6,438 bases of DNA from Opitutaceae bacterium UBA3033. GTDB taxonomy: Bacteria > Verrucomicrobiota > Verrucomicrobiia > Opitutales > Opitutaceae. The notes under the pieces are model-generated. The model saw nothing but the letters and a program-made list of their open reading frames with translations. It was not told the DNA's origin and made no database searches. This document shows positions 1 through 6,429 of this stretch, in pieces. The position numbers were made by a program, and so were the translations under genes. Location: positions 1 through 6,438 of the forward strand of contig DFDG01000181.1 in NCBI GenBank assembly GCA_002367815.1. Reading direction: 5' to 3'. The first letter of the stretch is position 1, and each line of letters begins with the position of its first letter.

Positions 1-342
1 TAAAATCATGCCCCTGCCTTTTAGGAGGAGAGCTTGAACATCATTGTGAGCATGGAAAAATATCTCCCGCCCGAACCACCAAACATCTGCGGAGGTCCAC
101 GCCTTCCCGGCCCATGCGGGTGCGTTCGGTTTTGTGACCAACATGGGCAGGGCCGCCCAGCGTTGGGGCAGATTGCCGTTTTCCGGCTGCAGTCGGTATT
201 CGCCGGTGGTCCAATAAGAATAACCCGCCGTGAGGTGGGCGGTTTCATCGAAAGTGACGCCCACTCGCGATGAAGTGCTCAGCGCCATCCATCCGAAAAG
301 GACGAGCAGAAACAGCGGAGTGATGCGTTGCAGGGGTAACAT
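1..342 (-). CDS. GT-C (GT39/PMT-like) membrane glycosyltransferase, N-terminal 114 residues only; runs off left edge
   Basis: This reading frame stays open from an ATG at 342 to the window edge without a stop, so only the N-terminus is present. Residues 7-25 form a hydrophobic signal-anchor or first membrane helix (ITPLFLLVLFGWMAL). Directly after it comes the first outer loop typical of PMT/ArnT-type GT-C enzymes: F31-D32-E33-T-A-H36, then AGYSY (39-43), YRLQPENGNLPQRW (49-62) and ALP (64-66). D32/E33 match the place of the catalytic and metal-associated acidic pair in that fold. Further on, N100-D101 precede a leucine run and G-R-G (109-111), as in other members before the second helix. Such enzymes move a sugar from a polyprenyl-phosphate carrier to an acceptor outside the inner membrane. 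An in-frame TGA lies 40-50 bases upstream. No clear ribosome binding site is seen. The family call is well supported; donor and acceptor are unknown. Confidence 0.8.
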   Translation of the reverse strand, partial: MLPLQRITPLFLLVLFGWMALSTSSRVGVTFDETAHLTAGYSYWTTGEYRLQPENGNLPQRWAALPMLVTKPNAPAWAGKAWTSADVWWFGREIFFHAHNDVQALLLKGRGMIL

Positions 343-394
343 TGACGTGGACACAGCTTCTGCGTCACACAAATTTCGTCAACACGCAGAAAGT
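343..394. promoter_or_regulatory. Divergent intergenic spacer with an 8-bp inverted repeat and TTGACG hexamers on both strands
   Basis: This 52-bp gap separates the start of the minus-strand GT-C gene from the methyltransferase start, so it (or the adjoining coding ends) should hold promoters for both. TTCTGCGT at 358-365 and ACGCAGAA at 384-391 are perfect inverted repeats 18 bp apart, with AAATTT nearly at the centre (371-376). TTGACG at 342-347 (plus) and its reverse complement CGTCAA at 377-382 resemble -35 boxes on each strand. However, no convincing -10 box lies 16-18 bp from either one. This could be an operator, a leader hairpin just before the methyltransferase ATG, or chance. The sequence is seen; the function is inferred. 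Confidence 0.3.
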
Positions 395-1129
395 ATGGAT
401 GCCGCCGAATATACAAATCTAGTCAGAGTCGAAGAGAAGCATTGGTATTATGCGGGAAAGCGTGAATTGGTCCGACGTTGGCTCATGCGTGTGGGCCCTC
501 CGAAATTGGAGGAGACATTGTTGGATTGCGGAGCTGGGACAGGACGGTTTGCCAAAGAAATGGAGACGCATTGTCGGGTGCTTGTTTTGGATGACCATGA
601 GGAATCGCTTCGCTTACTACGCGAACATTTTGCTGCAGATCAAGTCATTGCATTGAGTGGAGGAGATGTGCCATTGCCCGATGCTTCGGTAAATTACATT
701 ACTGCGCTCGATGTGCTCGAGCATGTGGAGCAAGACGCTGATGCTGTGAAGGGCTTTCATCGACTGCTTAAACCTGATGGAATCGCCCTAGTCACGGTTC
801 CCGCAGGGATGGCACTTTGGAGTGACTGGGATGTATCCTTGCATCACTTCCGTCGTTACTCCCGGAAAAATTTACGGGCGATTTTTCCGGATGAAAAGTG
901 GGAGATCCTCTATCTAAATTATACCAACATATTGGCCTACCCCATAGCTTGGATACTCAGGCGCTTGCGTAAAAATCAACCGGCGAGTGACTCTAAATCC
1001 CGGATGGAAGATCGTATTCCGTCTCCATGGCTCAACGCTTTGCTGCAACGTATTTTTGTTGGCATGGCATTTTGGTGGCTCCCATTTCCCTTTGGATTGA
1101 GTCTGATTCTGGTGGCCCGCCGCCGTTGA
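395..1129 (+). CDS. Class I SAM-dependent methyltransferase with hydrophobic C-terminus
   Basis: A 244-residue protein with a Rossmann-type methyltransferase core. Motif I is LLDCGAGTGRF (42-52), the SAM-binding glycine loop. The acidic end of strand 2 is LVLDD (63-67). D91-V-P-L-P-D96 fits the adenine-contacting region, and ALDVLEHVEQD (104-114) is the usual post-strand-4 motif. LLKPDGIALVTVPA (124-137) is strand 5 and its preceding turn. HHFRRYS (150-156) is common in the UbiE-like group found in glycan clusters. The C-terminus has two hydrophobic stretches (about 174-189 and 219-241, ending FPFGLSLILVARRR), suggesting membrane association. I chose the ATG at 395 because the conserved N-terminus MDAAEY...EEKHWYY begins there. 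In-frame ATGs at 323 and 230 would add an unrelated-looking extension that overlaps the opposite gene. No good Shine-Dalgarno site precedes it. It is the only plus-strand gene and converges on the next with 11 bp between stops. Substrate unknown; a sugar or lipid is inferred from context. Confidence 0.88.
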   Translation: MDAAEYTNLVRVEEKHWYYAGKRELVRRWLMRVGPPKLEETLLDCGAGTGRFAKEMETHCRVLVLDDHEESLRLLREHFAADQVIALSGGDVPLPDASVNYITALDVLEHVEQDADAVKGFHRLLKPDGIALVTVPAGMALWSDWDVSLHHFRRYSRKNLRAIFPDEKWEILYLNYTNILAYPIAWILRRLRKNQPASDSKSRMEDRIPSPWLNALLQRIFVGMAFWWLPFPFGLSLILVARRR

Positions 1130-1140
1130 TAGGAGCTGCT

Positions 1141-3336
1141 TCAATGGCTGAATTGTAGTGTCTGCAGGGAGTTGCCCTCTGCATCAAGGATTACGACTTT
1201 CAGGATATCCGGTTTGGAGAGTCGTTGGTCTATATTTAGGGCAACTTTGATCTGCGACAGGCCCTGCAATGTAACCGGTGAGGTTGCTGTTTCGGTTGGA
1301 CCTATAGGGGAATTGTCCGCGTGAAGACTTGTAATTTGCCAAGGAGTAATTTGATTAATCGGCAGGTGGAATACCTGATTGTAGGGATGAAATAATCCTC
1401 GGATTACGATCTTAGATGCCTTTCCTTCCGCAGTTGTTACTAGCTCAAGGATGGCAGGTTTGGTTGGCGTGGCTAGGTGCAGCTTGGCCGTAGCAATCGG
1501 TGCCACGGTGCGCCCTTTTTTAGCCCAGAACTCAAATGTATCGATACGGAAAACGGGGGCGAAATTATTCACAATATACTGTTGTAAAACCCCTCGTGGG
1601 GGAAATCCCTGATCAATGAGGTAATTGACCAAATAGCTCTGCACCACGAGCACGGCTTGTTCATCAGACTCAAGCTTAGCCACAATTTCGAGTTGTTGCT
1701 GGTTTGAGAGCAAGGAGAACCAATGGGTAACATTGGCAGCTGTAGGCGTGGGATGTCCCGTCCAAATATTGTAACTGAACATGCCAGGCAGGCTGAATAG
1801 CAGCCCACCATGATAGCGGATGTTCTGATCCAAGACGCGGAATGCACCGGTAAGATTGTCCGGGAGTCTTAAATGGGCGGCTCCATTGATGGCCAGAGGC
1901 TGACCGCTCGAATAACGATAGTGACCCAAATACCCCAAATCCCCCACCAAGGCCCCGCAGCAGACTAAAAATGCCGCTCCCCCGAATCCTTTGATGGTTC
2001 TTTGCCATCGGCCGAATTTTTCGGCCCAAAATATTACCGCGTCAAAGCATCCGACCACAGCCAACGGCACCCACATGAATGAACCCCAGCCCATCTGGCT
2101 GCCGGCGACAGGATAGGCGTGCAATGTCTGCCAGAGGAAAACCCACGCCAACCAATACCTGGCCTGGCGTAGCGGGGAATTGCTCCCCGGGTATAGTGGC
2201 ACCAGCATCACCCACACAAAAGGCAGGCCATAGAGGAAACTATAGGATATGAATTTGTTTTCTATATCCCCGAATGATTGCGTTAAAAATCCGATGGCAA
2301 CGCCGAGGCGCAAGGCGACAATCACATGAGCAAACCATGGCTTTTGGCGTAAGGGAGTGGATATGGATAATATGAAGAGGCCAACGGAAAGCACCGGGAT
2401 GAGCCATGGCCAATTGATGGGATGGGAGTAGGCCAGTGGTTGACCGAGTGGCGCCGTCACAACGCCATGCCAGAGCTGCTTCAGGCTGGTGCCCCGCATT
2501 CCTATCATCCCCACAATGATTACCATCACCCCGGCGGCTGAACCGATGAAGTATTGCCAGGACTTCCAATCAGATTTCGGAAGATTTGCATCCTTGATCA
2601 GGTGGAGCACTGAGAGGGCTGACAGGGAGAAAACCAGAGCGAATATTGCCACCCATCGATCGGGCCAAAGTTTTTGCATCAGCCAGAATGGCACCAGCAG
2701 ACTTCCGATGGCAGACAACCACAGGCAGGCCCGGGAGAGTTTGGGGTTCGGCATGCTAATCGCCAACCAACTACCCGACGCGATCAGGAAGAAAGCTCCG
2801 ACATTGATTTTTGTCAGGAGCATGGCCGTTCCGATGGTTCCGCATGTGATCGCGAGCAGGCGATGATTCCTCCGCTCTATCGCAATTGCTCCACCCAAAC
2901 CCCCCAGGGCAGACATGAACGCCAGAATGCCACCGGGATGAATCGGCTCGCTGGTCATGACGATCAAACTGCAAAATGTGAGGCAAATGGTCCCCACAAC
3001 CATGAAAATATTGCGGGTCTGGCTCCACGTAAACAGACCGGCCAACGACGAGGATCCCACCCAGAAAAACAGCGTGATCAGTCGGCCGGTTTCATTGTCG
3101 AATGTGAGCCTGAACACCGTATGAATAACGTGATACAGGGCATAAATGAAGGGTCCGTATTGACTATAGACTTTGGCGTAGAGCCCGCCTTCGGCAAAAT
3201 GACTGTGCAATGACCAGAGGACGTAACCCTCGTCATCATAGACCATGAATTGGGTGAAAAGCAGCCAATAACCACATATGCCGATTGCGAGCAATACGGC
3301 AACGACCAGGCATCGTTGGGCCAGTGATCTATTCAA
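1141..3336 (-). CDS. Large GT-C-like integral membrane protein with extramembrane C-terminal domain (731 aa)
   Basis: Probable lipid-linked-sugar-dependent glycosyltransferase of the inner membrane. After helix 1 (about 8-28) comes the GT-C signature of the first outer loop: Y33-D34-D35-E36-G37-Y, then G-L-Y (51-53) and S-Q-Y-G-P-F (58-63). About 12-14 hydrophobic segments follow up to residue 468, including 109-128, 163-194, 203-220, 226-245, 263-281, 310-326, 362-382, 394-438 and 449-468. A second recognisable patch is HAYPVAGSQMGWGS (406-419). From about 470 to 731 the chain is polar and probably periplasmic. It contains FSLPGMFSYNIWTGHPTPT (514-532), a motif I associate with uncharacterised GT-C proteins, and a beta-rich tail (about 611-731). 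The start is TTG at 3336, eight bases inside the preceding gene, with a weak AAAAGG about 10 bases upstream; no ATG lies before helix 1. Last gene of the operon, with no obvious terminator after it. No symbol assigned; acceptor unknown. Confidence 0.8.
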   Translation of the reverse strand: MNRSLAQRCLVVAVLLAIGICGYWLLFTQFMVYDDEGYVLWSLHSHFAEGGLYAKVYSQYGPFIYALYHVIHTVFRLTFDNETGRLITLFFWVGSSSLAGLFTWSQTRNIFMVVGTICLTFCSLIVMTSEPIHPGGILAFMSALGGLGGAIAIERRNHRLLAITCGTIGTAMLLTKINVGAFFLIASGSWLAISMPNPKLSRACLWLSAIGSLLVPFWLMQKLWPDRWVAIFALVFSLSALSVLHLIKDANLPKSDWKSWQYFIGSAAGVMVIIVGMIGMRGTSLKQLWHGVVTAPLGQPLAYSHPINWPWLIPVLSVGLFILSISTPLRQKPWFAHVIVALRLGVAIGFLTQSFGDIENKFISYSFLYGLPFVWVMLVPLYPGSNSPLRQARYWLAWVFLWQTLHAYPVAGSQMGWGSFMWVPLAVVGCFDAVIFWAEKFGRWQRTIKGFGGAAFLVCCGALVGDLGYLGHYRYSSGQPLAINGAAHLRLPDNLTGAFRVLDQNIRYHGGLLFSLPGMFSYNIWTGHPTPTAANVTHWFSLLSNQQQLEIVAKLESDEQAVLVVQSYLVNYLIDQGFPPRGVLQQYIVNNFAPVFRIDTFEFWAKKGRTVAPIATAKLHLATPTKPAILELVTTAEGKASKIVIRGLFHPYNQVFHLPINQITPWQITSLHADNSPIGPTETATSPVTLQGLSQIKVALNIDQRLSKPDILKVVILDAEGNSLQTLQFSH

Positions 3337-4270
3337 AGCCGACGCGCCTTTTGATGATGAAATTGGGCCTTCTTTTTACCTCATCATATACTCGTCCCAG
3401 ATATTCGCCCAAAACGCCGATCCCGATGAGTTGCACCCCGCCCAGAAACAGCACCAAGGTCGCCAGCGTGGTGAAGCCGACCTGCGCAATTTCAATGCCC
3501 ATCAACCGGCGCACGATAAAGAATACCCCCACGGCAAAACCCATGCTGGCAATAAAGATTCCGCAAATGGTCAAAAACCGAAGGGGTAATCTTGAGAAAC
3601 TAAATATACCATCAAACGCGTAACGAAACAGGCGCCGAAGATTTTGGGCCGGTTCCCCGGCGGCGCGTTCCTTACGATCATAAAGAATCTCGGCCCGGGA
3701 AAACCCCAGCCACGCCCGCATCCCGGGAAAGAACCGGTGCGCTTCGGGTAATTGTGCAAAAGCGGCCACCGCATCACGGTTGAGCAAGCCAAACGTGCCC
3801 GTGTTCCGTTCGATCGGCAAATCAACGAGCCGTCCGAAAACCGCATGGAATAGATTGAATCCCAATCGGCGAATTCCTTTTTCCTCCCGGGATCGGCGCA
3901 CCGCCAATACCACTTCGGCCCCAGTCTGCCATGCTGCCACCAGTTGTGGGATGATTTCCGGAGGGTCTTGTAAATCAGCATCCAAGGTTACGACGGCGTC
4001 CATGTCGGAGCATTGTTCAAGCCCGGCCATTAATGCGGCTTGAAAACCAAAGTTGCGTGATAGCCCCAACATGCGAAAGCGGGGATCAATTTGACACTGT
4101 TCGACCAACAACTCCCCCGTGCGGTCCTTGCTGCCATCATCGATCAAGATTGCGGACCAGTTTACTTGAGGCTGGGCGTCGAAAATCGCGGTGAGTCGGC
4201 GAAACAACTCCGGTAGCACGGCGGTTTCGTTAAAAGCGGGGATGACTAGGGCGACCTTGGGTGAGCTCAC
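3329..4270 (-). CDS. GT2 polyprenyl-phosphate glycosyltransferase, GtrB/ArnC/DPMS-like (313 aa, two membrane helices)
   Basis: Transfers a sugar from a nucleotide-sugar donor to a polyprenyl (undecaprenyl) phosphate at the cytoplasmic face of the membrane. The GT-A domain opens VALVIPAFNE (6-15). It has LIDDGSKD (42-49) for nucleotide binding, SRNFGFQAAL (71-80), and the DXD-type metal site TLDADLQDPPE (95-105). R-N-T-G-T-F-G (155-161) and the R-K-E-R-A-A-G-E segment (199-206) follow. YAFDGIFSFSRLPLR (217-231) leads into two membrane helices (about 231-254 and 265-290), ending GVLGEYLGRVYDEVKRRP (285-302), the hallmark of GtrB-type enzymes. Length is normal for the family. The start is GTG at 4270, immediately before the first beta strand, with no in-frame ATG and no Shine-Dalgarno site upstream. 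It overlaps the next gene by 8 bp, pointing to translational coupling. One oddity: the usual G-E-S-K after the arginines reads G-E-P-A here. The sugar cannot be predicted. Confidence 0.92.
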   Translation of the reverse strand: MSSPKVALVIPAFNETAVLPELFRRLTAIFDAQPQVNWSAILIDDGSKDRTGELLVEQCQIDPRFRMLGLSRNFGFQAALMAGLEQCSDMDAVVTLDADLQDPPEIIPQLVAAWQTGAEVVLAVRRSREEKGIRRLGFNLFHAVFGRLVDLPIERNTGTFGLLNRDAVAAFAQLPEAHRFFPGMRAWLGFSRAEILYDRKERAAGEPAQNLRRLFRYAFDGIFSFSRLPLRFLTICGIFIASMGFAVGVFFIVRRLMGIEIAQVGFTTLATLVLFLGGVQLIGIGVLGEYLGRVYDEVKRRPNFIIKRRVGFE

Positions 4271-4315
4271 AGAGTGGCGAGGATGAAGGAAATGGGCGGG
4301 GATGAAAGACTGTTC

Positions 4316-5737
4316 TTAAGGTCGGTCAAAATCCCAAATCAGGATTTCCCAGTTGCCGAGCCGGCGAATGGCATGATCCGGCGGGGCCAATTTGGCCGCT
4401 ACGCCCCATTGCATTTCAGGCGAAGGAAAAGCCATGGCGTGAAAATTCCTTGGCAGATGATTGCGAGCCTGCGTGACGCTGATGGTCTGACCGGAGATAA
4501 AGCGCACGTAGAGGCCATCTTCTGCATGATAAAATCTCCGGTCTGAAAACCATGAAACCAGTGGATTCCAAGGCAACCACACCTGATGTGGCATTGATGC
4601 CTGAATGGCCATGGCTTGATGGATGTTTTGTGTGTCGGGGTGAAATGGGGCGTTTTCAGTTTGCAGGATTCGCCCACAGAACACTACGAAGACCCCGAGC
4701 ATGGTTAAGGAGCGGTATAAATAAGCCTTCGACCCACTCAAACCTACCACGGCACCCAAAAGCAGGGAGGCGATGAGCAGTTGCCATCCATGAAGATTGT
4801 TGGTGCTCCCACCCGTGGTCAGGAGGCCGAAAATGCCAAGAGGCAAATTGCCGATCCAAGCGAAAATTGGGAGGCTCAAAGAGTGTGAAGACCGGAAAAT
4901 TTTCCGGCCCATCGATCCGATCACCATCAAAGGCACACCCCATTGGATGACCAGAACGGTGGCCAAGGCCGTAAGACGAGCCAACTGCTCATCTGCCATC
5001 GGCAGGGCGGCTGCGATTTCAACCATGCCGAACCACAAGGCACTGAACCCAAATTGCATGATGGCGATGGTGGCCACGAATAGTCCGCAAACGACGGTCC
5101 GGCCCAAATGGGCGAGCATTGGTTTTGAATCATAGGCCAATCGCAACCAGATGAGTTGCGCCAACAGGAGACCCAAGGTGTTTTGCTTGCAGCCCATGGC
5201 GCCCACTGTGGCGAGAGCCGTGAGCCAAGCCTTCCAACCTTGGGGTCTGCCCGTTGAGGATACGAGCAGCAGATTGCCCATGAGACCCAGGGAAACCGCA
5301 ATGTTATCGGCTTGGAGAAAACGAAAGGCATGATCCGGCCACAGTGCGACGGTCGCGATGAATGCAGTCAGACGCAACGTGCGGGTTGCGCCCCTGCAGG
5401 GCCAATACGCACAGGTGAGGGCAATGGATCCCAGCGTCAGGCCCAGATTGACACATTCCGAAATCATCAGGGCGCCGATGGGCGAATTGCCCAACAGGGC
5501 AGGACTCCAAAACCAGAGCGGAACCGGCCCATACATCCACGTGGAGATGACCCCTTGTCCTGGCAACGTATAGACCGCTTCACCCGCGGCGGCCATGAAC
5601 ACGGGCACCAAGCGAATGTCATTCCAGCTTGAGGCCGGGAACAGGCAGAAGTTTATCCATAGCCAATTCAACCCCATCGTTCCGGCCAGTGCGATTGATG
5701 CTACAAAATAGCCCCGCATCCGGTCCGATGTTTCCAT
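4316..5737 (-). CDS. GT-C-like multi-spanning membrane protein of unclassified family (473 aa)
   Basis: I do not recognise a named family, but the layout is that of a GT-C glycosyltransferase. There is one N-terminal helix (about 10-32), then an outer loop with N39-D40-I-R42 and G-V-I-S-T-W-M-Y-G-P (62-71). The YGP pattern and the single aspartate parallel the D...YGP first loop of GT-C enzymes. About nine further hydrophobic segments follow (for example 86-110, 142-160, 214-238, 257-276, 292-308, 317-358), with G-C-K-Q-N (182-186) and G-G-S-T-N-N (309-314) in loops. A C-terminal extramembrane part of about 115 residues (360-473) contains FYHAEDGLYVR (402-412) and HLPRNFHAMAF (427-437). The preferred start is ATG at 5737, two bases after the stop of the gene before it. 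A TTG at 5743 would overlap that stop and add two residues. Its place between two GT2 genes suggests it uses a lipid-linked sugar made by one of them. Function is inferred. Confidence 0.78.
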   Translation of the reverse strand: METSDRMRGYFVASIALAGTMGLNWLWINFCLFPASSWNDIRLVPVFMAAAGEAVYTLPGQGVISTWMYGPVPLWFWSPALLGNSPIGALMISECVNLGLTLGSIALTCAYWPCRGATRTLRLTAFIATVALWPDHAFRFLQADNIAVSLGLMGNLLLVSSTGRPQGWKAWLTALATVGAMGCKQNTLGLLLAQLIWLRLAYDSKPMLAHLGRTVVCGLFVATIAIMQFGFSALWFGMVEIAAALPMADEQLARLTALATVLVIQWGVPLMVIGSMGRKIFRSSHSLSLPIFAWIGNLPLGIFGLLTTGGSTNNLHGWQLLIASLLLGAVVGLSGSKAYLYRSLTMLGVFVVFCGRILQTENAPFHPDTQNIHQAMAIQASMPHQVWLPWNPLVSWFSDRRFYHAEDGLYVRFISGQTISVTQARNHLPRNFHAMAFPSPEMQWGVAAKLAPPDHAIRRLGNWEILIWDFDRP

Positions 5738-5739
5738 GG

Positions 5740-6429
5740 TCAACGAAACAGATTATATTTCAAAATCGCATAGAGCGCACGGAAACCATCGCGCCAACCG
5801 ATTTTTTTCCCTTCTTCGTAGGTGCGGCCGTAGTAGCTGATGCCGACTTCATAGATGGGCACACGCAGCCGCGCCACCTTGGCCGTGATTTCAGGTTCGA
5901 AGCCAAAGCGATTTTCTTCGATCGTGATTTTCTCAAGCACCTCGCGGCGAAACATTTTGTAGCATGTTTCCATGTCCGTGAGATTCAGATTGGTCAGCAT
6001 GTTGGAAGTAAGCGTCAGAAACTTGTTGCCGATCATGTGCCAGAAATAAACCACGCGGTGGGCGTCACCGCCGGTAAAGCGCGAGCCAAAGACCACATCG
6101 GCTTTACCCTCCAGGATCGGCTTCAACAATTTGGGGTATTCGGTGGGGTCGTATTCCAAGTCGGCATCCTGGATGATGACGACATCACCCGTGGCGGCGG
6201 CAAATCCGCTGCGTAGTGCGGCTCCTTTGCCTTGGTTGGTATTGTGGTAGATGATTTGTTGCACCAGCGGGGCAATCTGGGTGCGCAGCACGTCGCGGGT
6301 GCCGTCACGCGAACAGTCGTCCACGATGATAATTTCCATGTCCTTGACCGGGGCGGCTCTCACCCGGTCCACCAAAGTGCGAATGGTTTGGGCTTCGTTG
6401 TAACAGGGAATCACAATGGATAGCTTCAT
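5740..6429 (-). CDS. Family 2 glycosyltransferase, DPM1-like (soluble, 229 aa)
   Basis: A single GT-A domain without membrane helices, the size of the short dolichyl/polyprenyl-phosphate mannose synthase group. It begins MKLSIVIPCYNE (1-12). It shows IIIVDDCSRDGT (33-44) for nucleotide binding, NQGKGAALRSG (65-75), the metal-binding QDADLEYDP (87-95), FGSRF (114-118), D152-M-E-T-C-Y-K158, RFGFEPEITAKV (174-185) and YYGRTYEEGKKIGWRDG (199-215). These are the full set of landmarks of the DPM/DPG-synthase-like group, so the enzyme should be active. The expected reaction is loading a hexose from a GDP- or UDP-sugar onto a polyprenyl phosphate at the inner face of the membrane. The ATG at 6429 precedes the first beta strand directly. 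Only 9 bases of upstream sequence are visible, so promoter and earlier operon genes cannot be judged. The stop is two bases before the next ATG. Donor sugar unknown. Confidence 0.93.
   Translation of the reverse strand: MKLSIVIPCYNEAQTIRTLVDRVRAAPVKDMEIIIVDDCSRDGTRDVLRTQIAPLVQQIIYHNTNQGKGAALRSGFAAATGDVVIIQDADLEYDPTEYPKLLKPILEGKADVVFGSRFTGGDAHRVVYFWHMIGNKFLTLTSNMLTNLNLTDMETCYKMFRREVLEKITIEENRFGFEPEITAKVARLRVPIYEVGISYYGRTYEEGKKIGWRDGFRALYAILKYNLFR

Noticed and set aside
230..394. Longer methyltransferase version starting at 230 or 323
   Set aside because: The added residues show no family similarity, and they overlap the conserved N-terminus of the opposite GT-C gene in a mirror frame. The family N-terminus begins at 395. 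The GGAG before 323 is only 2 bases from that ATG.
1163..1183. Imperfect hairpin (TGCAGGG ... CTCTGCA) near the convergent gene ends, as a possible terminator
   Set aside because: It lies inside the coding end of the 731-aa gene, has a wobble and a mismatch, and is followed by no T run on either strand.
2674..3213. 179-codon open frame on the plus strand
   Set aside because: It is antisense to the well-supported 731-aa membrane protein. The product is highly charged, rich in H, Q and R, and low in complexity, as expected from the reverse strand of hydrophobic codons.
4261..4270. Perfect 10-bp palindrome GTGAGCTCAC covering the GTG start of the GtrB-like gene
   Set aside because: It has no loop for an RNA hairpin and encodes ordinary residues (GTG AGC TCA C). 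A single short palindrome of this size is expected by chance in 6 kb.
4271..4315. 45-bp gap inside the operon as a possible internal promoter or small RNA
   Set aside because: Read on the minus strand it is pyrimidine-rich with no -35/-10 pair, no hairpin and no small reading frame that I can support.
5629..6216. 195-codon open frame on the plus strand
   Set aside because: It lies wholly antisense to the DPM1-like GT2 and the start of the next gene, whose motifs are complete. The product is rich in H, F and G with no recognisable domain; a mirror frame of a GC-biased gene.
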